A stretch of 64,000 nucleotides of DNA from NCBI GenBank assembly GCA_034509495.1, contig CM067503.1, positions 18,438,816-18,502,815 of the forward strand. The letters run 5' to 3'. The notes beneath the pieces were generated by a model. The model saw only the letters and a program-made list of their open reading frames with translations, made no database searches and was not told the DNA's origin. The DNA comes from Acestrorhynchus altus (lineage: Eukaryota; Chordata; Actinopteri; Characiformes; Acestrorhynchidae). Numbering within the stretch: position 1 is the stretch's first letter; the number at the start of each line of letters is the position of its first letter. Of the stretch, positions 24,162 through 35,600 are shown piece by piece. The translations under genes were made by a program, and so were the position numbers.

Positions 24162-25470
24162 GCAACAGTCTCGGAACACATGCATGCTTAGGTTATAAAA
24201 CATCTCTCAAATGTATACTCTGCAAAATAAAGGTGATCATTATCATTAGTAGAACAACTTTTGGTTCCATTAAGAATCATGTTTCTGAGCCTGAAGAACT
24301 CCAAAGCAACCTATAGATCAAATTCAAGCTCTTTATTTTTTTAAAATGATCTTTACACCCTCTCACACCTTGTTCTTATGGATACAAAATCAGGTTTTCT
24401 GTGGCACTGCTCAGAGAAACATTTGAAGCACCTTATTACCTTTAAGAGTTTACCTGCAGCCTAAAGAGTCTAGAATGAAAACCTGAGGGTGAATGATTTA
24501 CTCCATCCTCAGCATGTAACAGCGATTGGCTCCTCCAAATCGAATATTAAGATGAGTCAGATTCAGTGGGAGTGCCTTGACTCCAGTAGGTCTATGCCTT
24601 GTGCCTCCCACTTCCACATGACCAAACCCAGCAGCACAGGAGGAGTTATGAGAGAGTTAGTCTCATCTTCCTTGCCAGAGGCAGATTTAATTATGACTGG
24701 GTCACACACACGTAAGGGCTTGCACACTTACAGGAAGACAAACATTTTTGTTGGACAACAAGGAAAAAGCATTAAAGTTTTATTTGGTAAAGTGGGAGGG
24801 AGTGAGTTAAAGTGTGCACGAGAGAGCTGAATAATGCCATTGGTCCTGTGGTCAGGACAATTTATTGCTGTATATTTTCATATTTTACTGCTGAAAGTCC
24901 CCGGACTGTAATATTTGGAGTTCTGTGGTGCTTTGGTTAGTAATGACCTTACCATGCATGTTTCCTCTGGAGCTTCTGTTCCTGAAAACTGACAGCATGC
25001 TGGTATTGCATGGTAACACTGTGGGGCAATGTACACAAATGTACATTTCTTTGATTGCATTTTGAAATTCACACATTTATCCACATTAGAAGTTTATATG
25101 GTATTTGAAAGTGGTAATGTCTCATTTCAGCAATGTTGCTGCAGCAAAACAAAATCCTGTATTACATTCTACAGTATAATGTGTACACAATATAGAAGGC
25201 TGAGAGCTTTATGAGCAGTTTATATGCTAATTAGGACATTTGAATCAACAGTTATTTAATTAATTAATACTACCTTCAGTAGCAGCGTCCTCTTTTATTG
25301 TTTATGTGACACAAAACTTAATGTCTTTTTGGAGGATGGGTTAAGCTTACTAGTGTGAATTTAGACCCTATATCTGTTTCTTTCGCAATTGATCTAGTAG
25401 TAGCTCATGTCAGACTCTCTAAAAGCATGAACTAAGTTTCTGTTCACCATTGACACTAAAATTGAACACT
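23641..25470. other. Non-coding stretch
   Basis: No vps13b chorein-domain exon was found here on reading all frames. It contains a GGT/GGGGG-rich patch at 23903-23945, the CA microsatellite at 24092-24159 and MITE-like 'aagaactccaaag' text near 24240-24310. A 29-base possible - strand exon at 24953-24981 is mentioned under findings. Confidence 0.4.
24092..24159. repeat. (CA)n microsatellite
   Basis: About 33 perfect CA units ending in CGCG. Confidence 0.95.
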
Positions 25471-25920
25471 TTGACCTTTTCAAGGGGTGCTATGCTAGTG
25501 CATTATGAAATGTATCATCTGAGGACCGCAGGTTTGAATCATGGGTCATGCTGCTGGTCATTGGAAGCCAGAGTTCGAGAGAGCAAAATTGGCCATTCTT
25601 TTTCTGGGTGGGTCGATGGCACTCTCTTTCCACACCCAGTGCCATGCTGGCAGGCACAGGCGTCCACTATTGTATCGGACCTGGGGAGCTGACGCTTTCC
25701 TCCAAATGCACTGGCTGCCCAGCAGTGATGCAATGGCCGCAGTTCTGAAACATGCAGTGGTTGGCTATACATGTATCAGAGGAAGCATGTGCTTGTATTC
25801 GCCCTCCTAGTGTTGGGAGCATTGTATGTGATGGGAGGAGCATACTAGTGGTTGGGTAATTGGCAGTTCCAAATTGGGATGAAAAATTGGGATTTTAATC
25901 CCACGGAAATGTCCTGAATT
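25470..25920 (+). mobile_element. SINE-like interspersed repeat
   Basis: 'ggaccgcaggtttgaatcatggg' resembles a tRNA-type B box (GGTTTGAATC at 25530-25539), followed by a long body with 'gggtgggtcgatggc' and 'acatgtatcagaggaagcatgtgc'. A reverse copy of part of the body occurs at 47265-47465. The overlapping frames of 66-89 codons are by-products. Confidence 0.5.
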
Positions 25921-26522
25921 TTTTTTAAGTATAATTTAATTAAAATAATTTATGGTGTAATTTATCTTAAGTGAAGTATTTCAGGTTTTTTTTATATATA
26001 TAAAATGTAGTATTGTGGGCAGAGCATTTTGAAGAACGCATAATGATGCTTTTAACATCTCTGGTTCAGGAGGGGTGTGATATTAGGAATGTTGCAGTTG
26101 TAGCTCTTTTCCTGGAGACATTTGTCAGTGGAGGCTCTTGATGCACTAACACCAACCTCAGTCCAGAAAGTTCTTGAAGTTCTTGACTTTTCTGGACAAT
26201 ACTTTCCAGGCTGAGGTCATCCGTGTTGCTTGGACACCTCCTTCAGTTCAGTCCTTAATTTAACATGACTAATCCAGTTAGTCTAAATAAGGAATGGGGC
26301 TAGAAATGTTAGGGTTTGAGCTAAACTTTGTCAAAGGTTGTGCTCCAGGTGTAGGGTTGAGAAGCCTACTGTAGCAAATGTTCTTTTCTTTCAAGTCAGT
26401 ACTATAGAACATCTCTGAGTGAAAAGAACCATAGGATGAGTGGAGTTGCTCTAGTTGTGAAGACAATTTTAGAAGAAACTTGTTAAAGTCTCTTGATGTC
26501 TCTGTCTCTTGATTGTCTCTAG

Positions 26523-26690
26523 GCTATGTTCAGAGTCTGATTCGCCGTGTGGTCAACAATGTGAACATTGTGGTCAATAACCTGATTCTGAAGTATGTGG
26601 AAGATGACATTGTCCTCTCAGTCAACATCACATCAGCAGAGTGCTACACGGTTGATGAGCTGTGGGACAGGGCCTTCATGGACATCATTG
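26523..26690 (+). CDS. vps13b: vps13b exon (first in window)
   Basis: 168 bases, entry phase 1, exit phase 1. Acceptor GATTGTCTCTAG, donor GTAAGT. It encodes Y-V-Q-S-L-I-R-R-V-V-N-N-V and ends in the W-D-R-A-F-M-D-I block, both strongly conserved in VPS13B directly after the chorein domain. Its length and phase agree with my memory of human exon 5. Confidence 0.95.
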
Positions 26691-29600
26691 GTAAGTTGTC
26701 ATATCCCTCCATCTCTTAACCTTTTTGCTGCATTGATGCACCTCTATAGGAAATTAGCTAGTGGGCTAAATCAAATTACCGTATTTTCCGGAATATAAGC
26801 CGCACGCACAAAGTAAAAAAAAAAAACCAAAAAAAAAAAACCTGGAAAATAACATTTATAAGAAGAAAAAGCTGCACGTCATTATAAGACGCATGGTTTA
26901 AAGCGTGGAAAAAAGTAGTGGCTTATAGTCTGGAAAATACGGTAATAGCATCACTGAAAATGCAAATGTACAGAAGACAGGATTGACTAGGAATGGGAAA
27001 ACCAATGTTTTAGGATTATTTTTATGTTTCATTTCTGCATTTTTCAATAAATCCTGTTAACCAGAGGGTTCAGGTTTAATAAAGCATATAAATTAGAGTA
27101 TTATGGTTAACCTGAATGTTCAACCTCTCACTAAACTGAGTGGTCAGGTTTAGTAGGTCGTAATAACCAGGGTTTTTGAATTTAATTAATATAATGTTCA
27201 TTAATCATTTCTAAATATCATTTAACAGAGTATTTATCATCAGTCTTATTAACCAGAGTGTTCAGGTTTATTCAGTCTCATTAATCAGACTATTCAGTGT
27301 TTAATTTATCAGGTTTAACACATTTCAGTAATAAGGTTCAGGTTTAATATATCAGATTTACCAGAGTTTTGTCTCATTAACTAGAGCGTTCAGGTTCTTT
27401 CCACATAATAGATATGCTCATCACAATTGTGGCCATTTAAAATCTTAGCAAGTCCTTCCTTCTCCCTGCTTCATACATGTGCATCTTTTGGAAGGAGTAA
27501 TAGTTAAATGTCTCAGATGCCCATGCAACCAAACAGGAATGTGATTTACTGCTGTTATCCTCCTTCATCACCCTCCCCCCATTCTCATTCTCTTACCCTT
27601 CTCTGTCTCTCTTACTCCCTCACCCTCTTTCTCACTCTCCTCCCTCCCACTTTCTACTCTCTGCAGCTCCTGAGTTGGTCCTGAGGAAGGTGATAAATTT
27701 TGCGGACTGCACGGTGTGTTTGGATAAGCGGAATGCTAGTGGGAAGATTGAGTTTTATCAGGACCCCCTGCTGTACAAGTGCTCTTTCAAAACCCGCCTC
27801 CACTTCACCTACAACAACATCAATTCTAAAATCCCAGCGGTCATCAAAGTGAGATGTCTCCGTCCTTTACATGCTTTTTTTCTGTTCCTTTCTGGGATTT
27901 TTATTAACAGGTTTAAGTAGATCAGCTAAGGAGCACTATTGTGATGCACTAAATGCACAGCTTGGTGTCCATTTCTTCATTATAGCCTGCTTCAGGTTTC
28001 ACCTTTAATGATATTTGTGTATGTTTTTCAGATACAGACAATGGTTGAGAGTCTGAAGTTATCGCTTACAGATCAGCAGTTGCCTATGTTTGTGCGTGTG
28101 CTGGACCTGGCTGTGGCTTTGTATTACGGGGATATTGGAACTCACAAAGATGGAGAGAAAGAGGAGAGCGTCTCTGGCACTGAAGCAGTGGTCAACATCC
28201 CCAGTGAGTGGACCCTACAGGCCTGCGGTTATAGTCCTTATACCAACTTCTTTTTTCTCTGTTCCAACCACTGTGGTTTTCATGTGTTGTGGGTTGGCCT
28301 AGTGATATATATTTGTTAGGTTATGACGCTTTAAGAGCTATTTAATTGTACTAGTAATCTAGTTTTTAACAACTCCAGTTCTATTGAATATAGCTAGGGT
28401 GAGGCCATCTTTACAGTTTAGCTCTGTGTTAAAATGCAGTGAGCATTATGCTTAAGTTATAAAAATCTTAACAGCTCTGCTAGCCAAATGAATTTCATTG
28501 ATTTAGTAGCAAATGTAAATGGAATGAATGAATTTTCATTTAGTCTTTAGAAATGCATATATGTTAAATGCATGATACTGCTGTCCAATGAAAATCCCAC
28601 TTTTTTTCAGTTTTTAGTTTTTAGTTTTTTTTTAACCATTTTCCAGTATTTTGGTATCTTCCCATTAAAAGAGATTGGAATGTGGGCGTCATTATTGTAA
28701 GGCGTGACTTTCAGTCTGCATGCCAATCTTTAGTGGCTCCAATTGTGGTTTGATTTTGGTTGAAATAAGACACATTGGCTCTTCTTAAAATTTTGCCGAT
28801 GTCGTATTCAGCTGATGAGTCATGGTACTAATTGTTTCAGGCTGATGGTAGGGGTTCGAGTGTGACACAGACCTTATTTATCCAGTCCCAGGGAACCCCA
28901 GTCAACAATTATCTGTCCAGGCTTGTGGTGGTTCCATACTGGTGCAGGGTGTATTCTCATCCCATAGGTTGGGTCCACAGGTCTGCCAAAAAAGAAATTG
29001 TCCAGCCACAAGTTGTCCAGAAGTGGTTCTTTGACATTCCTTTTGTTCACGTGATGGCAAAACAGCTCACAACAGGTGTAGGCGTTCCCCTGTGGAATTA
29101 CTGCTTCATAATCAATTTATATAATGTAGCTTGCGTGACAGTATATATTTGATCAACTTTAAAAGAAGAAAAAAAAGTTTTTTAATGTGATCTAAAATCT
29201 CTGGATTAAGTTAAATTTTACTTATTTTTAACTTAACTTTACTTAATTACTTATTTTTTTCTAGATTTGAAATGAAGCATCGTAAATCCACTGGCTGGAC
29301 TGTGTGAACACTCATATCTCTAGGAAGCTGTCTGAGGATCGAAAAAATAGACGGTTAAGAAATTACATATATGTGGAAATGTGGACATTAAGGCAAGATC
29401 GAAAAGATCCTAGATAGACTCCTAAATAGAACTGCTTTTATGTTGGAAGGTAAAGCAAAACCCCAGTATGCGTTTGGTATGGTTCTCACCATCTGACGTC
29501 ATTGCAAATCTGTTAAACATGCTATGTATTTAAGATGACCAGAGGTGTTAGGTCAGGCTCTTAGCCTAACACCTATTTCTAAGGCTATAACTGATAAGCA

Positions 29601-32600
29601 GGCCTAAATCTGCTCATATGTACACTTAAATAATACAAATACTTTATTCTTTTATGAAGGTGCTTCATAAGGCTCTTGAGTCAGGCTATAGAAGAACCAC
29701 CTCTCAACTTTTTCTTAGAACCCTTTGTAGCACCTTTATTGTGAAGAGTGTAGCATCATCTTGCATAGCTTATCATTATCCCAACTGGATCCACACAGAT
29801 TCACAACTTCCACAGTGTGACTGTATTCATACACATTACTCCTGAAGGCTACACATGCATATAGAAAGGACATCGCATACAAACACATGCACTTTTCACA
29901 TTCTCTAAGCCCCTTATGAGGGCCCAGCCTCCTGCTCTAAATTCAAGTTGTTGCAGAAAAGCTCTTGGAACAGAGCTGGGGCTTTAGTGCTGATTTCACA
30001 CTTGACCAGTCAAAGCAGCTTAGGCCACAGCACTTCTGTGTTTAGTTCAGTTTCTGAGAAACTTTGTCACCTTGTCACTACAGGATTTACACTTCAAAGC
30101 AAAGTGTGCTGGTTTGAGCACTCAATTACTCAAAATTATGATTTATTTGTATCATTCTGCAAATCAAAGCATAAGGCTGAATAGGCTGAGCCAAGCTTAG
30201 TGTTCAAAACTGACAGCTCAAAGCTTGCAGAAAAAAATAAGGGGGAAAGAGAGGAGAGGGGGAAAAAAATCAGTGTGTCTTTCCAGCTGTCCAGGAACTG
30301 AGGCTTTTTAATTAAAGCGTTAATTTTTTGTGGTTTAGCTGCTGGAAATCATCAGCCTTGGCTTCAGAAAATGCTGTTCTCTTATGGGCCTTTTGTAGCT
30401 GGGTCACACATCCTTTTTATTCTCCTCTCCCCTCCTTTCTTCTCTTGTTCCTTTCCTCTTGTCTTTGTGGCTCTTTAAAGCTTAGTTATATGACACTTTC
30501 TTGCTTCTGAGCTCCTTCTATAGAGAAGAAGTGTATTTTGCTATTTGTGCCACCACCAAAGGACATGCTTTATGCATACATGTCTGGACAAGCTGAGACT
30601 TGAAAAACCATCATTGAAAGGGAAAGAATCGTGAGGTCTCAGTAGAGTATTACTAAAACATTTTACATTGTGCTATTATCACAAGCATTTTCCTGCCTGC
30701 TTCACCAAAGTTCTAATGCAAATGCAGAGTAGCAACAATAGAGATTTTGAAGCTGTTTAAGTTAAAAAGCCACAACTGTGTGTTTTGCTGTGTGCAGGTA
30801 CAATGGGTGAGGGAGTGGACCCAGCAGTATCTGGTCAATATTCAAACCCGGATCAGTATTTACCAACAGAGGATGAAGATCAGGGCTGGGTATCCTGGGC
30901 CTGGTCTTTTGTCCCAGCAATTGTGAGCTCAGGTGAGGAAGAAGGGGAGGCGGGCTTCTACATGGATACAGAGGATGGCAGGACCCCCAGTCCCCTGCAG
31001 AGCCCCTTCAGAGACCCCATAGTGTCTGTTGGGTTCTACTGCACCAAGGCTTCAGTCACATTCAAGGTGAGAGAGAGGAGAGAGCTTGTGTTCAGTTTAT
31101 GTGCCTTGCTTAACGCTTCAGACCCTGTTTGGAATTGTTGCCATCAGCTTCATAGACCTTAAATTTAACCATTTTCATCTTTATTCATCTGTTTTTTTTT
31201 CTAAGCATTTTTTTTTCTTTTTTTTTTGGGTTTGCTTCTTTTCCAGCCGTGAAGTAGAAATCTTTGGTACATCATCTCTCCCATGCTTTCCTTGCCTTGC
31301 CATGCTCAGTTTAGTTTTCTTTAAAGTTATTTTTACACAATGTTACTCATACAAATCTCATGCATACAAATTCTTACCACCTCTAAACACAATTACTAAT
31401 TAGGCAGATGTTTTACATATTAGTTAGAGAAGTATTAGAATGTGTATGAGTGTTGGTGGAAAATACTGAAAAATAAAATTATTAAAGTTAAAGAACAATT
31501 CAAGTCAAGCGTAAGGTTGAGGCACCGTCTTCTTCAGACCAAGGAATATAATCCATGAGTTTTTTTTTTTCATTTTACCATGATGACATGGTTGAACAAA
31601 GTGCTTTTTGAGTTTATGGCAGTGTACAGGTTTTTCCCCTTCTTCCTGTGTACTAGTTACCATATTTTCCGGACTATAAGCCGCTACTTTTTTTCCACGC
31701 TTTAAACCATGTGGCTTATAATGAGGTGCAGCTTTTTCTTCTTATATGTTATTTTCCTTTTTTTTTTTTTACTTTGCGGGTGCGGCTTATATTCCAGTGT
31801 GGCTTATAGTCCAGAAAATACGGTATATTCCAAAATCACAAAATCATAAAGTGTCTTAAAGAGCTTGTTTCACAATTAAGTACCTGTGGTGTGAACAGTG
31901 CAGAACGTCCTGTTTTTCATTCGTGTGTTCATACAGCCCTAGTAAGTTTCATAGCATTGTATCCCCACCACCATCCCAGAAGCAGCACAGAATGTAGAGG
32001 ATGGGGGTCAAACTTGTGTGTTTGGTAAAACAATAAAAGAACAAAAGTATCAGATGGGCCTTTGTTAATAAATAAAAACTGCATATGCTATTTTAAAACA
32101 TAAGCAGTATGTTGATGTAGTAGTCATAGTAATTAAATGTATCTGGCACTTTTCTCAAACTTATGAGCTCTTGGGAAACATTCGAGCCATGATGTAGAGT
32201 CAGTCTTACCAGTGGGCCTTGGAAAACAGCCGAGTTGGTGTAGATTCAGTCTGGCGATGGGCTTGTGAAACATTTGGGCCACGATGTTGAGTCAGTCTGG
32301 TGACAGTCCTCAGAAAACTTTTGGGCTGCCATGTTGAATCAGTCTGGCAGCAGTCCTGGGAAAACATCCAAGCTACAATGTTAAGAGTCAATCTCGCAGA
32401 GGCTGACATCTGAGTTGCATTGTACAGTCAATCTGGCTGCAGGTGTGGGAAAACATCCAAGCTGCGATGTAGAGTCGCTATGTTGGCGGGCCTGGGGAAA
32501 CACACGAGCCACACTGTAGAGTCAGTCTGGTGCTGGACCTGTGAAACCTTTGAGCTGCGATGTAGAGTCATTTTGACAGTGGGTCTGGGAAAACATCCGA

Positions 32601-35600
32601 GCTGTGATGTAGAGTCGCTCTGGCGTTGAGCCTGGGAAAACATCTAAGCTGCAAAGTAGAGTAAGTCTGGAGGCAGGCCTGGGAACACATCCAAGCCATG
32701 ATGTAGAGTCACTTCAAAGACACTTAGGCGGGACATTTTAGAGCCATGTAGAAAAGTCACTTTTTTGCAGAAAGCAAAAAACAAACTGAATAAAACTTGC
32801 CAGTAAATAAAAGCCAGTTTGCACCAGTGTACTCAAACCAGAAAGATATTAGTACCAGTACAGAAGAGTAACCAGCTACTTGATTTTGACCAAATCAAAA
32901 CGTATAAAACAGTTTGTGCCACTAGAACAAAATACCACTATTTGAATGGAATACCACAGGCCAAGTCACCTGCTTGGCTCCTTGCACATCACAAGAAGCC
33001 CAAATAAGCTGCTAACTTGCCAAGACTGAAATTTGCTTGTTATCCAACATTTGTATTCAACCTTAAATGGTGCAGAAGTTTCATTGCCTCTCATTACTGT
33101 ACTGCTTCCAGAATGTTGTCCTCACTGCTGAAAGTTTCAAGATAAAAAATAGTTGTAAAAGAAGCAGTTGGTGACTTCATCAGGTTTGTAGTCAAAGTAA
33201 TGCCCCCCCCGTGTTTTCCACAGTCTATATCTGCTGTGTGTTGTATCCAGTAGGGCTGGGCAGTGTATCACTATTTATATCTGTCAGGATATAAACAGCG
33301 CAAGAAATGAACTGAGGCATTATCGTTTAGTTTTTAAATAACTTTCTGTTTCAGTCTTCCGTGAAAACGTTTCTCTGCTCCCTTGCTCTGGTCTCGGCTG
33401 CTCCTCCTACTCTGCTTCCCTCTACCCCCCCTCATGTTCTCACACCCACACCATGAAGGGGACATTAGACAGAGCTCTGGTATGAAGATGGTTTAATGTG
33501 TTTAAAGTATCAAAGTACATTATGTTTAAACATAGTTAAATAAACAGTTTTTTCGTATTTCATATCATATTGTATATCAGCTAAAATATATCGAGAGACT
33601 ATTTATTTTCTCCATATCGCTCACCCCTAGTACCCAGAAGTAAGTGTCAGATTGCAGTGCTGTTGTGAAGGGAGATGAAGATTAGCAGGGGCAATAAATG
33701 ATTAAAAGATTAGGCTGATTTGTGCAATATTTATTGAGCTTCACAGACAGTAATAGTATCCTGCAATAATCCAGTTTATGCAGCATGATATTCTCACGGA
33801 GTTCCTGCAGATTTTGCAGTAGGGGTGGACTGTTCATAGCATGTCCATGTCCAATGTCCTACTCCATGTCCCATGTCCAATGTCCTACCCTAAGTTTCAT
33901 TCCTGTATGTTCATTCTTTCTGATGTTTATTCTTTTGAGCTGCTGTTCATTCATGGTCATAATTTTATCACTTTAAAAATAGTAAAGGTGTAATAGGCCT
34001 CTGTTCTCTGTTCGGGTGTTTATTAGCCTTCATTTCTGACAGAATTCTTGCTCATTTCTTGAGTTTATAGACTGTGGACCATCCTACCACTATAGCCTTA
34101 CAGTTGGTTAAAGCTCTGAAAACCTTAATCTATAATACGTAACTCTGTCTGTTTTGTGAAAGGTCAGTGGAGCTCTCTGGGTTTGGGTTAGATGAGTGAA
34201 TCTTTGTGGTTTAGTTTTGGACCAGTTAGGCACAGTGGATTGGTCAATAGAACTTTGTTGGTTGCCTCTCTCACTCTCTCTGGCTCTCTCTTTCTAGCTC
34301 ACTGAAGGTAGTTCTGACAGCAATTACTACAGTCCTCAGAAAGTGAAGTCACAGGAGGTACTGTGTGTGGAACAAGAAGGCATCACTGTGGAGGTAAGTG
34401 ATGCATCCTGATTCTTTTTGTCTTTTAGTTATTTTGCTGCAGGTGATCTCATTCCTAAAATGTAAATAAAGTCTTAGCTATCAATGAGTCACTGATAATC
34501 TGTTAATATCCAGACTGAAAGCTCAATAACCATAGAAAATGTTCCTGTGTACACCTGGAATGTTGGGAGTATGTTGAATTCTTTATTAGCATTGCTGTAG
34601 AGCAGAAATAAATCAAGTAAAAAGTTGGTCAGAATCGATCAACCCCTTTAACACTTTGGTGCACACTTTCATCCAGAACACACGTTTGCAAATGTACACG
34701 CACAGCTCATCAGGTGCCTGTAGAGAGTTATTTCTTATAGAATAGGACTGGAGCATGAACATATTGGCACCATGCTTAATGCCAGGTGTGGGTATTCTCT
34801 GGAATAATAGTGCTCCTTACTGTACTTGTGGCGTGTAGCTGAACCAAAATTATTTATATTAAGGACAGTTTGGCTGCAAAACAGCCGTGATGAACCACAA
34901 TCTCAGAGCTATGCTAAACAGACCGTAGCTACTGAGGACACCAGCGTGGCGTTGCTGAGTGCAGTGGAAAAAGAGCAAGAGGAAGCAGTGTGTGCGGACA
35001 CAGAAGAGGGTCAAGCAAGGTGGAGTAATAGCGAGGCTAAAGACTAATGTTAACAGACCAATGATTTTGTCCCTGTTCCTGGCAAAGGTCCAGCCAACAA
35101 GCTGGACCAGTCAAAACATGGCTAAACAACACCATGTCGGACTGTTCAGACCACAACCAGCTATTGGGGAAAGCCCAGGGAGTTGGCTTATGCATCTATG
35201 TGTTCTGATAAACAGCCAGTGATCCACAGCTTCACAGCTAACTGTGAAGTCTTGGCCACACCATTCACACCTTGTGAGTTTATAGTGGTGTTCGTCATTG
35301 CTGTTTAGATACCACCGGAAGGTAATGATGCACTGAAGGAGGAAGGAAGCACCTGGAGGATTTTACATGGTGGCTTTGCCAAGGTTTTATCAGCATGTCA
35401 CCATACCAACACACTGAAATGACACACTGGACCTAGTTTATACCGACATATAAGATGCATACAGAGGCATCTTCTGCCCCCATCTGGGCGTCTGATCACA
35501 TTTCCATTATGCTGCTGAATGCCTACCACCCCCCGCTGAGATGCTCCAGACTTACACAGAAGACCATCACTGTGAGGCCCAGTGACTCTGTACTGCAGGA

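Larger units (their letters stand above)
31067..34297 (+). other. vps13b intron, 3.2 kb
   Basis: Contains T-runs near 31192-31228 and 31560-31570, then the MITE, minisatellite and hAT-like element listed separately. No other coding segment was found. Confidence 0.7.

Noticed and set aside
32164..32720. CRISPR array
   Set aside because: Regular repeats exist, but units are contiguous and diverged with no spacers, in an animal genome.
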